Shown in pieces: positions 47,120-59,428 of a stretch of 64,000 nt of DNA; the first letter of the stretch is position 1; the number at the start of each line of letters is the position of its first letter. The notes under the pieces were generated by a model. The model was not told the DNA's origin. It saw only the letters and a program-made list of their open reading frames with translations, and did not search any database. Source of the stretch: Thamnaconus septentrionalis (taxonomy: Eukaryota > Chordata > Actinopteri > Tetraodontiformes > Monacanthidae); NCBI GenBank assembly GCA_009823395.1, contig CM020518.1:13681001-13745000 (forward strand), read 5' to 3'. Position numbers and translations under genes: made by a program.

Positions 47120-48025
47120 TCAGTCGTCATCCACGTCATCCCCCTCGGACTCGTCTCTCCTCTCGTACATTTTATCCCTCTGCCTCTCTTGGATCTCCTT
47201 CATCGCATCGGCGTATCTGCAGAACGCTCCGCCGAACTTGCCCCAGGCTTTGAACGGGATGGTGATAGAGTTCCTGTAGCTGGGCTTCACCTCGCTCACG
47301 CGCAGGAACACGCCGTATTTGTTGGCGCCGACGTCGAAGAAGAACCTCTTGGAGTCCACCGTGATGAAGGTGCTCTCGGGGAGCTCGCTGAAGCCCCCGG
47401 CGGCCAAGCCCCCGGCCAGCTCCTCGTCGTCTCCCCCGTAGTCGTCTATCAGCTTAGCCAGGGCGTCCCGAAACTCTATGAGCCCCTGGGCCGGAAGGGC
47501 TATGGTCTGGCCGGCCAGCATGCCGCCCACAGGGCCGCCGACTCCAAAGCCCGGTCCGCGGTTAACGGTCTGCCGGATACGGAGGAACCTCCCCCGCTGG
47601 TTCTCCTTCAAGTCCAGGTAGTACTTGCGGTTCTCTCGGACGAGGAACTCGCTCTTGAGCGCCCGCCTGGGCCCGCCGTCCTCTCCGACGCTGGCCTGGG
47701 CTATCTGCTCCGGGCTGCTGGGGCCCAGCTGGGCGTAGTGCTCGATGAAATCCCCGAGGTAGTCACGGAACTCCGCCGCGACCGACAGCGAGAGCGTCAA
47801 GCGACTTTTGGAGCCGCCGGCCCCGACCTCGGCGATTTTAATGAACCTGCCCTTGCTGTTCTGCTTGACGTCCAGGTAGAAGCGCTTGTTCTGGATGTCG
47901 AGCCGCTTGGACGCCAGCTCCTGCGTCTCCTGGTCCCGCTGGAAGTGCTGGAAGCCGCCTCCGCCGCCGCCGCCGCCTCCCCCGCTGCTGCCACCGCGCT
48001 CACTCCCGCTGTCTCCATCCGCCAT
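47120..48025 (-). CDS. purb: purb: purine-rich element-binding protein beta
   Basis: A single uninterrupted exon of 301 codons plus stop (human PURB 312), starting at the ATG in aagATGg and opening [12 protein letters not shown], as in PURB. A glycine-rich N-terminus is followed by three PUR repeats at about residues 35-105, 120-190 and 215-285. Recognisable parts are [59 protein letters not shown] and [20 protein letters not shown]. The acidic end ([10 protein letters not shown]) and the [21 protein letters not shown] segment favour PURB over PURA. The protein binds purine-rich single-stranded DNA and RNA as homo- or heterodimers with PURA, repressing smooth-muscle and cardiac genes and taking part in mRNA transport. 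The intronless coding region is normal for this family. Confidence 0.95.
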   Translation of the reverse strand: MADGDSGSERGGSSGGGGGGGGGGFQHFQRDQETQELASKRLDIQNKRFYLDVKQNSKGRFIKIAEVGAGGSKSRLTLSLSVAAEFRDYLGDFIEHYAQLGPSSPEQIAQASVGEDGGPRRALKSEFLVRENRKYYLDLKENQRGRFLRIRQTVNRGPGFGVGGPVGGMLAGQTIALPAQGLIEFRDALAKLIDDYGGDDEELAGGLAAGGFSELPESTFITVDSKRFFFDVGANKYGVFLRVSEVKPSYRNSITIPFKAWGKFGGAFCRYADAMKEIQERQRDKMYERRDESEGDDVDDD

Positions 48026-48150
48026 CTTCAGCTCCACCATTCGCCTTCTACCGCCTCGCTCGCTCCTGCGTAGCTGCTCGCTCTGCGTGCGCCTCGGCAA
48101 GCGCTCGCCCCCTTCACGCTCATCACGGTCACCCATCAGCAGGCGCGGTG

Positions 48151-48259
48151 ATTGGTCCGCCCGTGTGCCAAATTCCCGAGTTCGCGCAGTTACGGCGTTT
48201 CTATTGGTCGGAAAATTATTAGACACGCCCATATACAAAAATCTCCAATTTCCCATTGG
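48151..48259 (-). promoter_or_regulatory. purb: purb promoter with three evenly spaced CCAAT boxes
   Basis: ATTGG (CCAAT on the minus strand) occurs at 48151-48155, 48203-48207 and 48255-48259, so consecutive boxes start exactly 52 bases apart, 126-234 bases upstream of the start codon. All have the same orientation and GC-rich surroundings. CCAAT boxes bind NF-Y; even spacing near five helical turns would place the factors on one face. The motifs are seen; binding is inferred. Confidence 0.6.
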
Positions 48260-48299
48260 TTCACGTCGGAGTCGCGTTGCTTGCTTCTTGCTGCTTTCA

Positions 48300-48495
48300 T
48301 AGGTTGCGAAATCTCCGTGTTTGTTGACATGTTTTTAAAATTCCAGCCTTAACATTCTTTATTTATCTTTCTTTTGAGAGTGTTGTTTCACCAGACCGAA
48401 CCTTGAATATTTATTTTATTCGAGCACAATTGTTCTGGGCAAATATGCCTCTGAGGCTGCTGCAAGTGAGAGTGCTTTCAGAAAAGTAATTTTAA

Positions 48496-48531
<36 letters not shown>

Positions 48532-49515
48532 CCACATTGTTGCATGGTACGTCATTGCATTGCCATCATTCATGCACTCAAGCAACTATGACTGAATCAC
48601 TTTGGCGTGGTGCTATAATGTTTCATCAGTTTGAAAGCTTGTGATATTCATCGTCATGAAACAAGAAAGAATCCAATGGACGCCAACTCTGACAATGATG
48701 CAACAGCTATGCAACATACTTAATAAATGCAAGCATACTTTTGCTTAATCATGTTTTGTGTCTTAAACGTATAACTTGTGAAAGATAAGCTAAGCTAAAC
48801 AGTTGTGTTTTTAGTTATTTCAATGATGATTATTTATTATTGTTTATTGTACATCTCAAAAATGCTGGTCATGATTAACAATCTTCGAGGTGCATAATTT
48901 TATATAGATTTTTTTTAATGTTTTAGTCTTGAATGTAATTGATTACCTGATGTGTTTCTTTAACATAAAAGGCAGTGGTAAACGCTGATGTAACACGCAA
49001 ACCCGCTAGTAGAAAATGCATGCTCACATTTTTGCTGCATTACTCTTGTCTCTCTACAGATGGCGGTGTTGTTTAATATTTCCGAGGTCTCTATTTTCCC
49101 CACTGTTGAACTGTGTAAGTGCTCAGCCCCCTGAGCGAGTTTTTCAGTTTGGATGCGCTGCATTTTTTTGTTAAACATATATGACAAGGAAAATATTTTC
49201 AATATCTATTTTTTTTATGGTTGTCTTTTTTAAAATCAGTTTGGTAAGTAACAATCTGGTTGATTTTGTACGATGTGCAAAACCTGCTTCTCTGCACTTG
49301 GATTAAAGAGTTGTATTTCTACTCAATAACTGCTTAATTAGATTGACTCAATATCACACTTTGTTTAACATTAATTTGTAATCCAAATTTTAAATTTCCT
49401 CATTTTTCCTGCCACATGTCACAAAGATTTCTGGAATAGTTTGCTGGCAATTCTTTGCAGTATTTTACATAATATGTCAGAAACGAACAAACAAAAAAAT
49501 CAAGAGATCAAGATA
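48300..49515. other. purb-vent intergenic region
   Basis: AT-rich, with an (ATT)n microsatellite at about 48497-48530. No gene was seen. purb and vent are transcribed in the same direction (minus). Confidence 0.6.
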
Positions 49516-49521
49516 TTTATT
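49516..49521 (-). terminator. vent: vent poly(A) signal candidate
   Basis: TTTATT on the plus strand gives AATAAA on the minus strand, about 235 bases after the vent stop codon. Confidence 0.45.
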
Positions 49522-49754
49522 TAATCAAATGTGTCAATAAAATTAAAAAAAAAAAACCCATAAAACATTTCATAGTTTCAAATTTAAATATTTCCCAAAC
49601 TGTACATCAGTTACAAGAAAAGACAAACAAAACACAATCAATATTGCACACCATCCTTTTGGATTCGCACTTTGCGATTCAAGCTTCTCACCAGGAACAG
49701 TCGCCATTTTCAATTTTATAATTTAAAACAGTTGCACGAGCCTGGAGGGCAGAG

Positions 49755-51228
49755 TCAGTAGTACTGCGGGTAGGCCGGATAGGTTCCAGTCGACTGAGCG
49801 GAGGAAGCGGGGAGTCCGACTCCTGCTAGGCTGCTGTACTGGTAGTAGGAGTCCAGTGGGTGGTGGTTGGACACGCTGGGCAGAGGGGAGCCGTACTGCA
49901 GGCCGTGAGGGTGGACGTAGGAGACTGGCGGCGGGACCTCCGGCGCCGCCGCCGGGGCAGCGGTGTGGTACCTGGGGTAGGGTCCCGGCCTGTAGCTCTG
50001 CAGCTCGGGGTAGTGCATCAACTGAGAGGCGACGCTGGCTTGGCAGGCGTGAGCCAGAGCGTCCTGCACCGTCCTCTTCAGCTTCATCCGCCTGTTCTGG
50101 AACCAGTTTCTGATCTGGAGAAGAGTGGGAAGGATGAGCAAAGTTGGTTTTATTTACAAGCCCGTACTCTTGACTATTGCTACATCTGCAACTTGATCAC
50201 ATGTTGGAATGCTGATTCTTATGGTTTGCGCTCCAATGATTACTGGTTAGCTTTTGCCTACTCTGCTCCTTCTACTTGGAACGTGTTGCAAAAAAGACTG
50301 GACATGGACTAAGCTCATTCCTTTAAATGCCTTTACATCCAGACCAAGATCACCTGTTCTTTATAATATTACTGGAACTGTTGATTGTGGATTGCTGAAT
50401 GTTTTGCTGTCCCTTGGCCAGGATACAAATAAAGGTTAAATAAAAATAAAATAAAGAGAATTTCTTTGGAAGAAAATGGCGTGAAGGCGAAGGAAGGAGG
50501 ACCGACCTGCTTGTCGGAGAGGCTGAGCTTCTTGCAGAGCTCGGCCTTGTCCTGCGTGCCCAGGTAGGCGTTCCTCTTGAAGGCCTTCTCCATGGTGCTG
50601 ATCTGCTCGGCGGTGAAGGCCGTGCGAGGCCTCCTACCCGACGGAGGGGAGGCCGGCGAGGAGGCCGGCGAGCGGTCGGAGGGTGGGGGAGACGCGGGGG
50701 AGGGCGAGCGGACCCCCTCGCTCTCGTAGCCGGAGGTCTCCTCCTCTGTGGCACTGCTGAGGCCCGGTTCAGTGGTCGCTGTGGGGGGTGGAACACAATG
50801 GGGAAACTGTTGTTAGATGGAGATGGTCTGAAAAGATTGATCCTAAAAGTACATTTTTTTTAAACATTTAAATCTTCTTTTGTCGTCATTCATGCCTTGA
50901 CTTTGTTGTTCGCTCGCTAAAACAACCACCGAACAACTTTTAGCGTCTGCAGCAAACTACTGAATAGTTTCATTTTCTCGCATCAAGACTCTCTGAAAGC
51001 CTGAGAAGGTTTCCAGTTGCTTGGACTGCGCTCACCTTGATTGCTCTGAGAGGTTTGCTGCTGGCTGAACACATCCAGGCCTCTGGCCTCCTCGAACTTC
51101 TGCTGCCTGCAGTAAAATCCCGGCAGGCTCTCCGAGTGCGTCCCACAGGTGGCGGGCCCGGGGGCCTTCTCGCCATCTGCCGGCTGGCTGCTCTGCGCCA
51201 TCCACTCGATGGAATAGTGTCCTTTCAT
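49755..51228 (-). CDS. vent: vent/vox-type ventralising homeobox gene (3 exons)
   Basis: Exons (in transcript order) 51228-51036, 50778-50507 and 50114-49755; phases agree and give 274 residues. The N-terminus MKGHYSIEWMAQSS resembles the fish Vent/Vox start (xxxFSVDWLAQS). A Ser/Pro-rich linker follows (VRSPSPASPPPSDRSP). The homeodomain at about residues 112-171 begins GRRPRTAFTAEQISTMEKAF, and its recognition helix IRNWFQNRRMKLKR is split between exons 2 and 3. After it comes VQDALAHACQASVASQLMHY and a Tyr/Pro-rich tail ending YPAYPQYY, typical of Vent. These are nuclear repressors of dorsal organiser genes downstream of BMP and Wnt8 in the gastrula. Zebrafish has vent and vox as close paralogues; which name fits here cannot be settled from one copy. 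Confidence 0.9.
50150..50455 (+). mobile_element. LINE 3'-end remnant in vent intron 2
   Basis: The plus strand reads FAYSAPSTWNVLQKRLDMD near the end of an open stretch. This is like the C-terminal end of non-LTR retrotransposon ORFs (SAxxxWNxLPxxLR), followed by an AT-rich tail with AATAAAGGTTAAATAAA. It is truncated and antisense to vent. Confidence 0.55.
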
Positions 51229-51356
51229 GGTGGAAGAGTGAGAAGAATCCCGGTCGAATAATCCCGCACGGTTGAAAACCCGGAAAGGCCGGCCGGTGGC
51301 TCTCTGCTGGGCACTGGCGGAGGAGTGTGTGGGCTGGCTGCGTCGCGGCCCGCCGG

Positions 51357-51412
51357 TATTTATAGGAGTCGTCCCTCCTCAGTTCAAACTCCCTCAGCCC
51401 CAGAGATCAAAG
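51357..51412 (-). promoter_or_regulatory. vent: vent core promoter: TATA box and TCF/LEF-like site
   Basis: On the minus strand TATAAATA lies at 51364-51357, about 130 bases upstream of the ATG. CTTTGATCT (51412-51404), a TCF/LEF-type site, lies about 40 bases further upstream. vent and vox genes are known targets of BMP/Smad and Wnt8 signalling, so a TCF site here is expected but untested. Confidence 0.6.
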
Positions 51413-51904
51413 CGGACGTCCTCCCGCCCCCTCCCAGCCTCCCCTCCTTTAGTTTTCACAACTGGAGTAATTAAGACGTCTCATTCGGCCTCAATGAGGC
51501 TGTTACAACGAGGCTCCAGTGAGTCTGGGAGCCACCGCTGCCACACCGCCACCCCCCCCACCCCCCAAAAGGAGGAGAAGAAAAAAAAAAAAAGAGATAA
51601 TCAACACACCTCATCCCAGAGCGGCTGCATCTCCTTCTGCGTCCGCATCAACACTCAAACCAGCATTTAAATGAAAGGAATTGAAAAGCATGATAGGTTT
51701 GTTAACTTGGCTCTTGATTGAATGATGAAAAAATTCTGTTTGAAAAAAAAAAAAAAAGCAGACTTATCACCAAAATGATCAGGAAAGTATTAAAATTCAG
51801 ACGGAGATGTAAAGAGGAAATACGTGACAGATGCGTATACTTACTCATTTGCACCAGAACATACAGATACATCAACTCAATAATATCTTTAGTAGATAAA
51901 TGAG

Positions 51905-52135
51905 TGCATAGATGAACTTTATTGATCCCAAATTGGGACATCTTTACACTTTCAGCACTTTATGTAACCTTTCAAATAAAAGGGAACCATAGAATAAATT
52001 ATTCACAATATATAAATATATATTATTAACAAAATATGCCTCATGGCCAAGTGGCAAATGTGTGTGTACAGCTAAATGTACAAGACAACAATATGGCAAC
52101 AGTAGTGCAATATTAAGCAGAATGCACAAAGAACT
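51905..52135 (+). repeat. Retroposon tail-like repeat
   Basis: Starts GATGAACTTTATTGATCCCA and ends AATGCACAAAG, with AT-rich DNA between. AACTTTATTGATCCCA is the recurrent start of a common fish LINE/SINE tail (reverse orientation). The family is not assigned. Confidence 0.45.
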
Positions 52136-54059
52136 TTTGCTGTTTAACTTCTGGTGTCAATCTGTGAAAGCAAACAAACCAGAATTGTATCACCTTGTTG
52201 ACGTTTTAAATGACACATTTCTTAGCATGTTTTCCTGTTTTCCTTCCGGACTGCTTGCAATACATTGTGATAAACCTTGCAAGTAGATTTTCTAAAGTGA
52301 GCCGGTGACATTTACGGCCTCGGCGGCTCCTGCTCAGAGGATCAGAGAGCTGAGCTGCGAAAATAAAAACCAAAAAACAACTGCACCATGTGATCCTCCA
52401 TTAGTTTGCCTGCGTTGTGAAGGGGGCCCTTTAAGGTGAATTAGCAACACAATGAGCGGTGAGTGGTTTACTGCGGTGTCAATAGCTAATCCGGGATGAT
52501 CCCCAGATTAAAGGCAAACTGTCTCAAAAATGACAACAACCGGGGTTTTAACAGCGATGGCCCTCTTTTCATTGAATAGATAGGGAAATAGATACACGGG
52601 GCTGATAGCCATCAGGTGGTGGAGCCACAATATCAGGTATTCACGGGTCTGAGAGACAGAAAGTAACACGCCTTGGAAGATACTCGGCAAAACTTCTTAC
52701 AAAACCTAATTTCGCAAGTTTTCATATACTTTGCTTGCACAATAAGGGCTAAATGACTAAAAGTTTCAGTTTATAAGCGTTGACATTTAAAGTATTGGTT
52801 GAACATTGTTTTGCTACAACAGAGAAGGGTCTTGTTTATGTTTTTTTTTTTTTTTTAATTTAATTAAATCAATTTTTTTTAACTGATGAAACAGCAGTAG
52901 CAATAATGGTCATGACATCCAAATCTGCTGGCAGGCTTTTCTTCAGATTTAACTATACTGCAAAATCATCTGTTTTAAAACAAAGTCACGGCATTTTATT
53001 CAAACAGTAATTTCATCCACTTTCATATAATAATGTTGTCTTCTTCTTCTTTTGTCCAAGAGCAGTTTCGCACACGGCTTATCTGCGGTGTGACGCCCGG
53101 TGCGGTCGTCAGCGAGCCATCGGCCGCCTTTCAATGCTAAACGGGGATTTTGGGTTCCAGGTGAAGTGGCTGATAACGACGAGACGAAGATGATCCCGTC
53201 CGCGAGCCGTTTCATCAGCAGAACGGGGGGACGTTTTATGTGCAAATGGCCGGTGAAGAAAAACAAAAGGCATAAAGGATTAGGAGTCAATCAAGGAGAG
53301 TCCTTGTTGGATAATGAGAGGAGATTTTTTTTTTTCTGGGAGGGAGCGAGGAGAAAGATGGACAGGAAAGAGGAAGAAGTAAACTTGATGAAGAGGATGG
53401 AAGAAGGGATGGGATGGCAACATTGAAAAAGGGACAACTAGAGGAAATACAGAAGGAAGAGACAGAGAGATAGAGAGAGAGAGGATATACTGTATATATT
53501 ATCATGTTTGCAAGGTCACAAACATTTCCCATGAATTAAAAAAAAACTTGATTGGAAAATATCAAACTGACTGTATCCAGATGTTGTAACTGTCTGTCTG
53601 TCTGTCTGTCTGCAGAACATCAAACAGCTCGGGGACGGGATGGCCGGGAGTTTAGGGACCCTCTGGTCGCAGACCGGCCGCCACGCAGACGGAAGGGCAG
53701 CGTCCGAGGTGACGCAGACGCAGCAGATGAGCAGGAGCCCTTTGAACTGTGAACTGCCCCGACACAGCCTCACCTCCGCTCAGGCAGAGTCTGTGTCTGT
53801 GGCTCTGCACCAAGCAGCAGTCAGTCAGTCAGTCAGTCAGGCAGTCAGTCAGTCAGGCAGTGGCTCCTGGAGCTCACGCAGCACTATTATGTAAACAAGC
53901 ACAGCGACACGTCGAGCCATTGTTGTACATCTTACAGTAAGTCTCACTGCTGTGTCGCGCCCGTTATGAACACATCTGTTCAAGTCACGTTTGGAAATAT
54001 GTGTCAACAAATGAAATTATTATGTATTTTTACTATAGGTTTCTAATAGTAATACATTT

Positions 54060-54130
54060 CATTTGTATAGCGCTTTTCAAGGAACTCCAAGACGCTTAAC
54101 ATAAAAATAAAAACAATTAAAAAAAAACAA
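54060..54130 (+). repeat. Interspersed repeat fragment (TATAGCGCTTTTCAAGG)
   Basis: Contains TTTGTATAGCGCTTTTCAAG and GACGCTTAAC before an A-rich tail. This order is widespread in fish genomes as a retroposon end. It is short and degenerate. Confidence 0.45.
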
Positions 54131-55635
54131 TTACATTGAGATACAAATAAAGGAAATCTTTTAAAATCATACTTTATTTAAACTGATATTTCCGCTGTTC
54201 CTAGCAAAGCAAATGTACTCCTATTATCCCTATTAAGGAGATACTTGATTATTTTAAAATTAAAGGAAGAAAAAAATCTGGTAGGCTTTCACTTACAGAT
54301 AAACAATCATAATAATAAACACAAAGAAAGGTATTTTCAAACTTCATAATGTAAACTCAAGATCTTTGATCGTCTTCGTGATTTTAGATGCTGCCACAGA
54401 ACTTCAACATTTCTTTAAAATTGTCATCACTCATCACCACAAAATCTTGAAGAGTCTCTCGGCTTTCACACAGAAGAAAAAATATATAAAACACCTCTGT
54501 ATTTACACTCAGTGTTCCTGTAATAACAGTATTATTATTAATAGTAATAGTGTTCCTGTTCCACAGTGCCTCCCTTCCAGCCACATTTCAAATTCCACCA
54601 TTTTCCAGTTATGTGTCTTTTCTCCAAAACGCGTGTGTGTGTGTGTGTGCGCGTGTGTGTTTGTGTGTGTGTGTGTGATGAGGGATCATTGATCTGATCC
54701 TCCTCGGCCCCGGTCCCAGGCTGCTCCCTGTCTGTGGGGTGAGGGGCCTCCTGCCGGGCTGCTCTTTGATTGGCTCCATTCGAGGCCTTTCATCTCTAAT
54801 GGGCCTGTTTGCTGCTCTGTTATGGACACAAACACACCTCAGCACCAGCACCACCCCCACCACCACCACCTCCCAACCTCCAGCAGTGACAGGAGGGCCA
54901 CCAGGAGACGCAAGTCCCGGCCTGGTGGCGCTCGGATCCTCCTCCGTCTCCCCCGGCCTCGCTGTTTGTCTTTATCTGCCGATATCTGCAGATACAATCC
55001 AACGCGAAAACAGAGCCCGTCTTTTGAATACAAAACACAAGAGTTGATGAAGGTCTGGCTCTTAGTGCCTGACCGAGCGTCTGCTGTCTGCTGCTTATGA
55101 CTCAGGTGAACTCAAACAAACAGGCAAACCTTTAACCTCATTAAACAAAATGCAAAAAATACGTTTTTATTCTACGGCGTGGATAAAAAACTTATTTTCT
55201 CCACTTGCAGATTCATTTTGGTCAGCAATAAAAGCCTCTTGAGAGCAAAATCCACAATTTATCCGCCAAACTGATCAGCCAAATTAAGTTAAATTAGCCA
55301 AAGGGTTAAAGATAAAAACATGATATTTTGATGAGGTTTTATTTTCCCTTCAAGTCACTGTTGCATCGCTTTAAAAAGTTTCCATCTGTAATGGAACCCT
55401 TTGAAATCGAACCATTTGGGCACAGCAAGAGATAAGGCCACTGTTAACAGAGCCACAGTCGGGACCAACGCATTCAGTTTCTGATGCTGAATGGATTCGT
55501 CTGTTGCAGATGAAGGCGCTGATGACGCCTAATAATCATTGATCTCCACTGGCAGCGGTCTCCAGCAACTCGCCCGCCCCGTCTGTAACACACTGCGTTA
55601 GGGCTTCTTCCCCTTGTCCCATTGATCCCTATCAG

Positions 55636-55669
55636 CCCCCATCAAAGGCTCCTGCTGCTTTGATGGGGG
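55636..55669. promoter_or_regulatory. Inverted pair of TCF/LEF-like sites upstream of vent
   Basis: CCCCCATCAAAG (55636-55647) and CTTTGATGGGGG (55658-55669) form a perfect 12-base inverted repeat around a 10-base spacer. Each arm contains the TCF/LEF core CTTTGAT. The site is about 4.4 kb upstream of the vent start and in a GC-rich patch. Enhancer function is inferred. Confidence 0.4.
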
Positions 55670-58509
55670 GGGGGCCAGCGGGACCGGTCCCGGCGGACGA
55701 GCAGGCGCTGCGACTCCCCTCGTCACGGATGCACGCACACACACACACACACTGTATTGCTATTTGGTTTATGGCCTTCAAGAGGTCACATATTTGATTC
55801 CCTCACAAAAAAGCAGATTTTTTTTTCCCCACATTGAATTTGATGAAAACAGATGTTTAAAAAGAGAAACAGCGGAGCAAAAATCTCCATTCCAAACAAA
55901 CTGAGATACGGTGAATGGGCTCAATTAGCATAGTGCACAACTTTATCTCAACTAGACTCAATTGAGGTTTTTAAATCTCATTTAAAGACACTGTTTTTCT
56001 CCCTGGCTTTTAATAAGGATTGAAGCAACACCTGGCAAATCCTTTTCTTATCTCGGTTTTTAACTATCTTCGGTTATTTCCTGTTATCTCTGGTTTCATT
56101 TGTATTTAAATGTATTTAAAATGTATCCTGTGCACTGTGCTGCTTACTAAACCTACCCGTGCAGCACCATGGTTCATCTCCGCTGTTTCAAATCAGCTCT
56201 ACAAATAAAGTTTGAGCTGTTTTGAAATTTATTTTTGTCAAAGAAATGTGCCATTCTTGAAATGCTAATGCTAACTAATTCCAGTTTCATGTCGTCCAGA
56301 AGAAGATGTTCTTTTCTCGCTGTTTTTAATTCACTAATGTTCAGGACAGTCTGTTCTCTGTTTCCCTGACCAAAAAAAAAAAAAAAAGGAATAAGGCCAT
56401 TTGTGCAGGTGAAGAGATGGGATTTCACTGCTACATGTGACCCCTCTTTTCAGACAGGAACGTTCTATTTTCCCTCTTTGGCAAGAAGTGCAGCTTGCGA
56501 CAGCAGCCAAACACCTCGGCGTCGGCCGAGTGCTCCATCCGCATCACAGCTCTGGCTCCAAGATTTCAAAGTATGAGCGCAAGAACGACCACAACCCCTA
56601 GAAGTCATTTGATAATGCAGTGATAAGGCAGGAATTTATGGCCCGTAGTAGCCACCAGTCCTTCACAATGGTGTCTTCCTGTCTGCCGTTCGATCCAGGA
56701 AGCCACTGTTTCAACTTCCACATGCAAAACAGGCAAATTTACTTCCAGCCACCCAGTCTCTTGAGTGGAAAATAGACTGCTAGGAAAGCGTGCTGACGTT
56801 TCAGGACATCATCAAATGCTCAATATTTATAGTGTAAGAAAGTGTTTTCACAGGCACCACCCAGGCGTAGATGTTAACCGTGGAACTCCAAATACTGCAT
56901 ATTGCATACCGCAGCGCTGGTGTAGCAGCATTTGCAAACTTGCTAACATGCTACAAGCCACAAAATCGAAAAGTCACGGATTTAAACTGATTTTCACTTT
57001 GGGTTTCCATTTCAACCTCGAGGTCCAATCTGCAATTTCCGAGGCGTTTGATTTATTCCCCCCCGCCCCGACTAACAAGAAAAACCGGAGCACACGGTGC
57101 AGTCTGCGGCTGTACAAATTAACATTTCCCTCTCTTTTGTCACAGTGGGCCAGACTTGAAATCACCCACGGTGCAGGAAGATGTCTCCTCGTTCACCCGC
57201 TGAGGCTTTTGCTTCACACATACGGTGTCAAAAACATTCATGCGTCGATGGTGATGTTGGAAACATGCGGTAAAACTCATTTCCCCGCAGCCCCCGTTTC
57301 TGTGCTGTCGTTTTATTATATTCTTTTACCCCATGTACACAAGGTAACTGCACAACAATCAGTCAGTATTTCTTGTGAAGTCATTTGTCTGTGTTTTCTT
57401 TCTGTGTGCAGTTGACGGCGGTACAAGAAGAAGTGTGTGCAAACGTCAAAGAGAGCGAACATGAGAGGAGGCAGAGGTGTGAGGGCCGACGCTGCCTTTG
57501 ATGTTAAATTGGTATTTAGAGGTTAATGAGGCTGTTAGGAAGAGGTGAGGGGAGCTCCTGTGAGTTCACACACAAACACACACACACGGGAAATGTATCT
57601 GCAGGCCCACAAAGACCTCCGCTGTAAATCGGTTGAATGAAACTTGAAAGGCTCGAGCGCATCAGGGTGATCGTTTTGATTTTGTTGCAATTCGCATGTG
57701 TGTGTGTGTGTGGGTGTGTGTGTGTGGGTGGGTGGGTTAAAGTAAAAGTAAGACTGGGCTGATTTTGGGAAAGTGGGAATTCTGCAGGTCTCTTGTAAAT
57801 CATTTTTACTACACTATTCATATGTTTTATTGTTGTTGTCGATAAATCTATTGAATTCATATTAGAATGTTTTATTTTGAAAAATGTATTTCGGTCCTCA
57901 GAACAAAAACTTCCAAACTTTTATATACATGTATACTATTTCAGGTTCATTCACTGAGGGCCATGCCACATGACGGTCAATTAGACAGCAGGAAAAACAA
58001 GTGTTGGGGTGTACACAACTATTGTCATATTTGTTGTAAAACGTTTTCCATTCATTACCAGCAGAGGGAGCTACAGTTCAGCCTGCAGGGGCAACATTCT
58101 CAGAAGAAGTTCAACTGAAAAATTGAAAGTTTTCTTTTTCTTGCAGCATCATTAAATATTGGTTTTAACTTATTAATATGTTATTCATTCCTTCATCAAC
58201 CAGGCTGATTAAAAAACAAACTTGCGGCAGGTGTTCGGAAAATGTATTCTGTTAATGTTTTTGGAAAAGAAGCATGATAATTGTACTGTAATGAACTGTA
58301 ATCAACAGCGACAAGAAATAAGAAAAAAAAGAAGACGATGAGCGACTTGTGACGTACTTCTTTTATGACGCCAACCCATAAAGGGCACAGCAGGCGTGAG
58401 GGCACATACGCTCTAACTCATGATCGTGTGTTGTAAAGTTATTCAACAGAAAAAAAATGTTGGCATGTTAAAGTTGTAATGCAAAAAAACAAAAACAAGA
58501 AAAACCCTC

Positions 58510-58672
58510 AATATACATACATGTATATATATATATGTATGTATATACATATGTACATATATATATACATATATATACATATGTACATATATATATATAC
58601 ATATATATATATGTATATATGTAGATACATACATACACATATATATACATATATACATATATATATATATTT
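58510..58672 (+). repeat. TA/CATA microsatellite
   Basis: About 160 bases of TATA, CATA and GTATA units with many local palindromes. Confidence 0.9.
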
Positions 58673-59428
58673 TTATTTTTTTTTTCTTGCCTGAATGGAT
58701 TTCTAACTTGCACTTAACTTGAGTTACTTCTAAATACTGGCTGAACAACTCCACGGAGTGTTGATGTGGTTTCCTTTCGAGTACATGCAGAGATAACGGG
58801 GACGGTGCAGAATGCAGGTCGGCAGCGCAGGTGTGTATGCGGGGGAAACGCTCTTATTACTCGTCACTTAAAATCTTCATCGCAAAAGAAGTGAACAAAA
58901 TGACACTGCCGCATCCAGTCAGGGTCCATCATGGCTTTATTATTCTGAGATCTGATGTGACTGTCTTCTTCCCCCCCTGTTTCCTGTGACAGGATGGAGC
59001 CAACAGAGAACTGAACCACCTGCTGACAAGCAATTTTATCTTATCAAGTAGGTTTTCAACACGCTCTCTAAGCAGAACGTCAGTTGTGCCAATTAAAATG
59101 TTATCTCATGGTTATAATTTTTGAGGAGCCGGTCACATGATAAATGTGTTTCATCAGACGTTCCAAAAACTGTATTTGCGTACATTTTATTGCATTAGAA
59201 AGCTAAATGCACTTCCACAGGCAGCAACAGTGAAGAGGTAGATTTAATATTTACACAAAGTTGACGGCGAGTTCTTGCACGACCCACTACCTGATGAATG
59301 GTTTAATGTTCTGTTTGTGTGAGGAGCGCATGAAGTATAAAACAATTAAAAAATAAAAAAAATCTATTAAATTAAATTAAAGACATGCTGAAGCAACTGG
59401 TGACTCAAAAATAAAATATACACGACAA

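Larger units (their letters stand above)
51430..59428. other. vent-polm intergenic region
   Basis: About 8 kb with no recognised gene. It holds retroposon-like fragments (51905-52135, 54060-54130) and (GTCT)n (53587-53612). It also has (CAGT)n (53820-53862), GT repeats (54633-54676, 57697-57727), a CATA/TA repeat (58510-58672) and an inverted pair of TCF/LEF-like sites (55636-55669). GC-rich patches at about 54690-55000 and 55500-55720 may be vent regulatory DNA. A 217-codon open frame at 56765-57415 shows no family features. Confidence 0.5.

Noticed and set aside
47063..48073. 336-codon plus-strand frame opposite purb
   Set aside because: Antisense shadow of the purb coding exon.
53552..53940. 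Open frames around 53.6-53.9 kb downstream of a (GTCT)n/CAG acceptor-like site
   Set aside because: Arg/Asp-rich and Ser/Gln repeats generated by (CAGT)n; no homeobox or other domain despite the nearby vent gene.
56765..57415. 217-codon open frame between vent and polm
   Set aside because: No domain, odd composition (many Cys, His and Ser), no exon signals; a chance frame in low-stop DNA.
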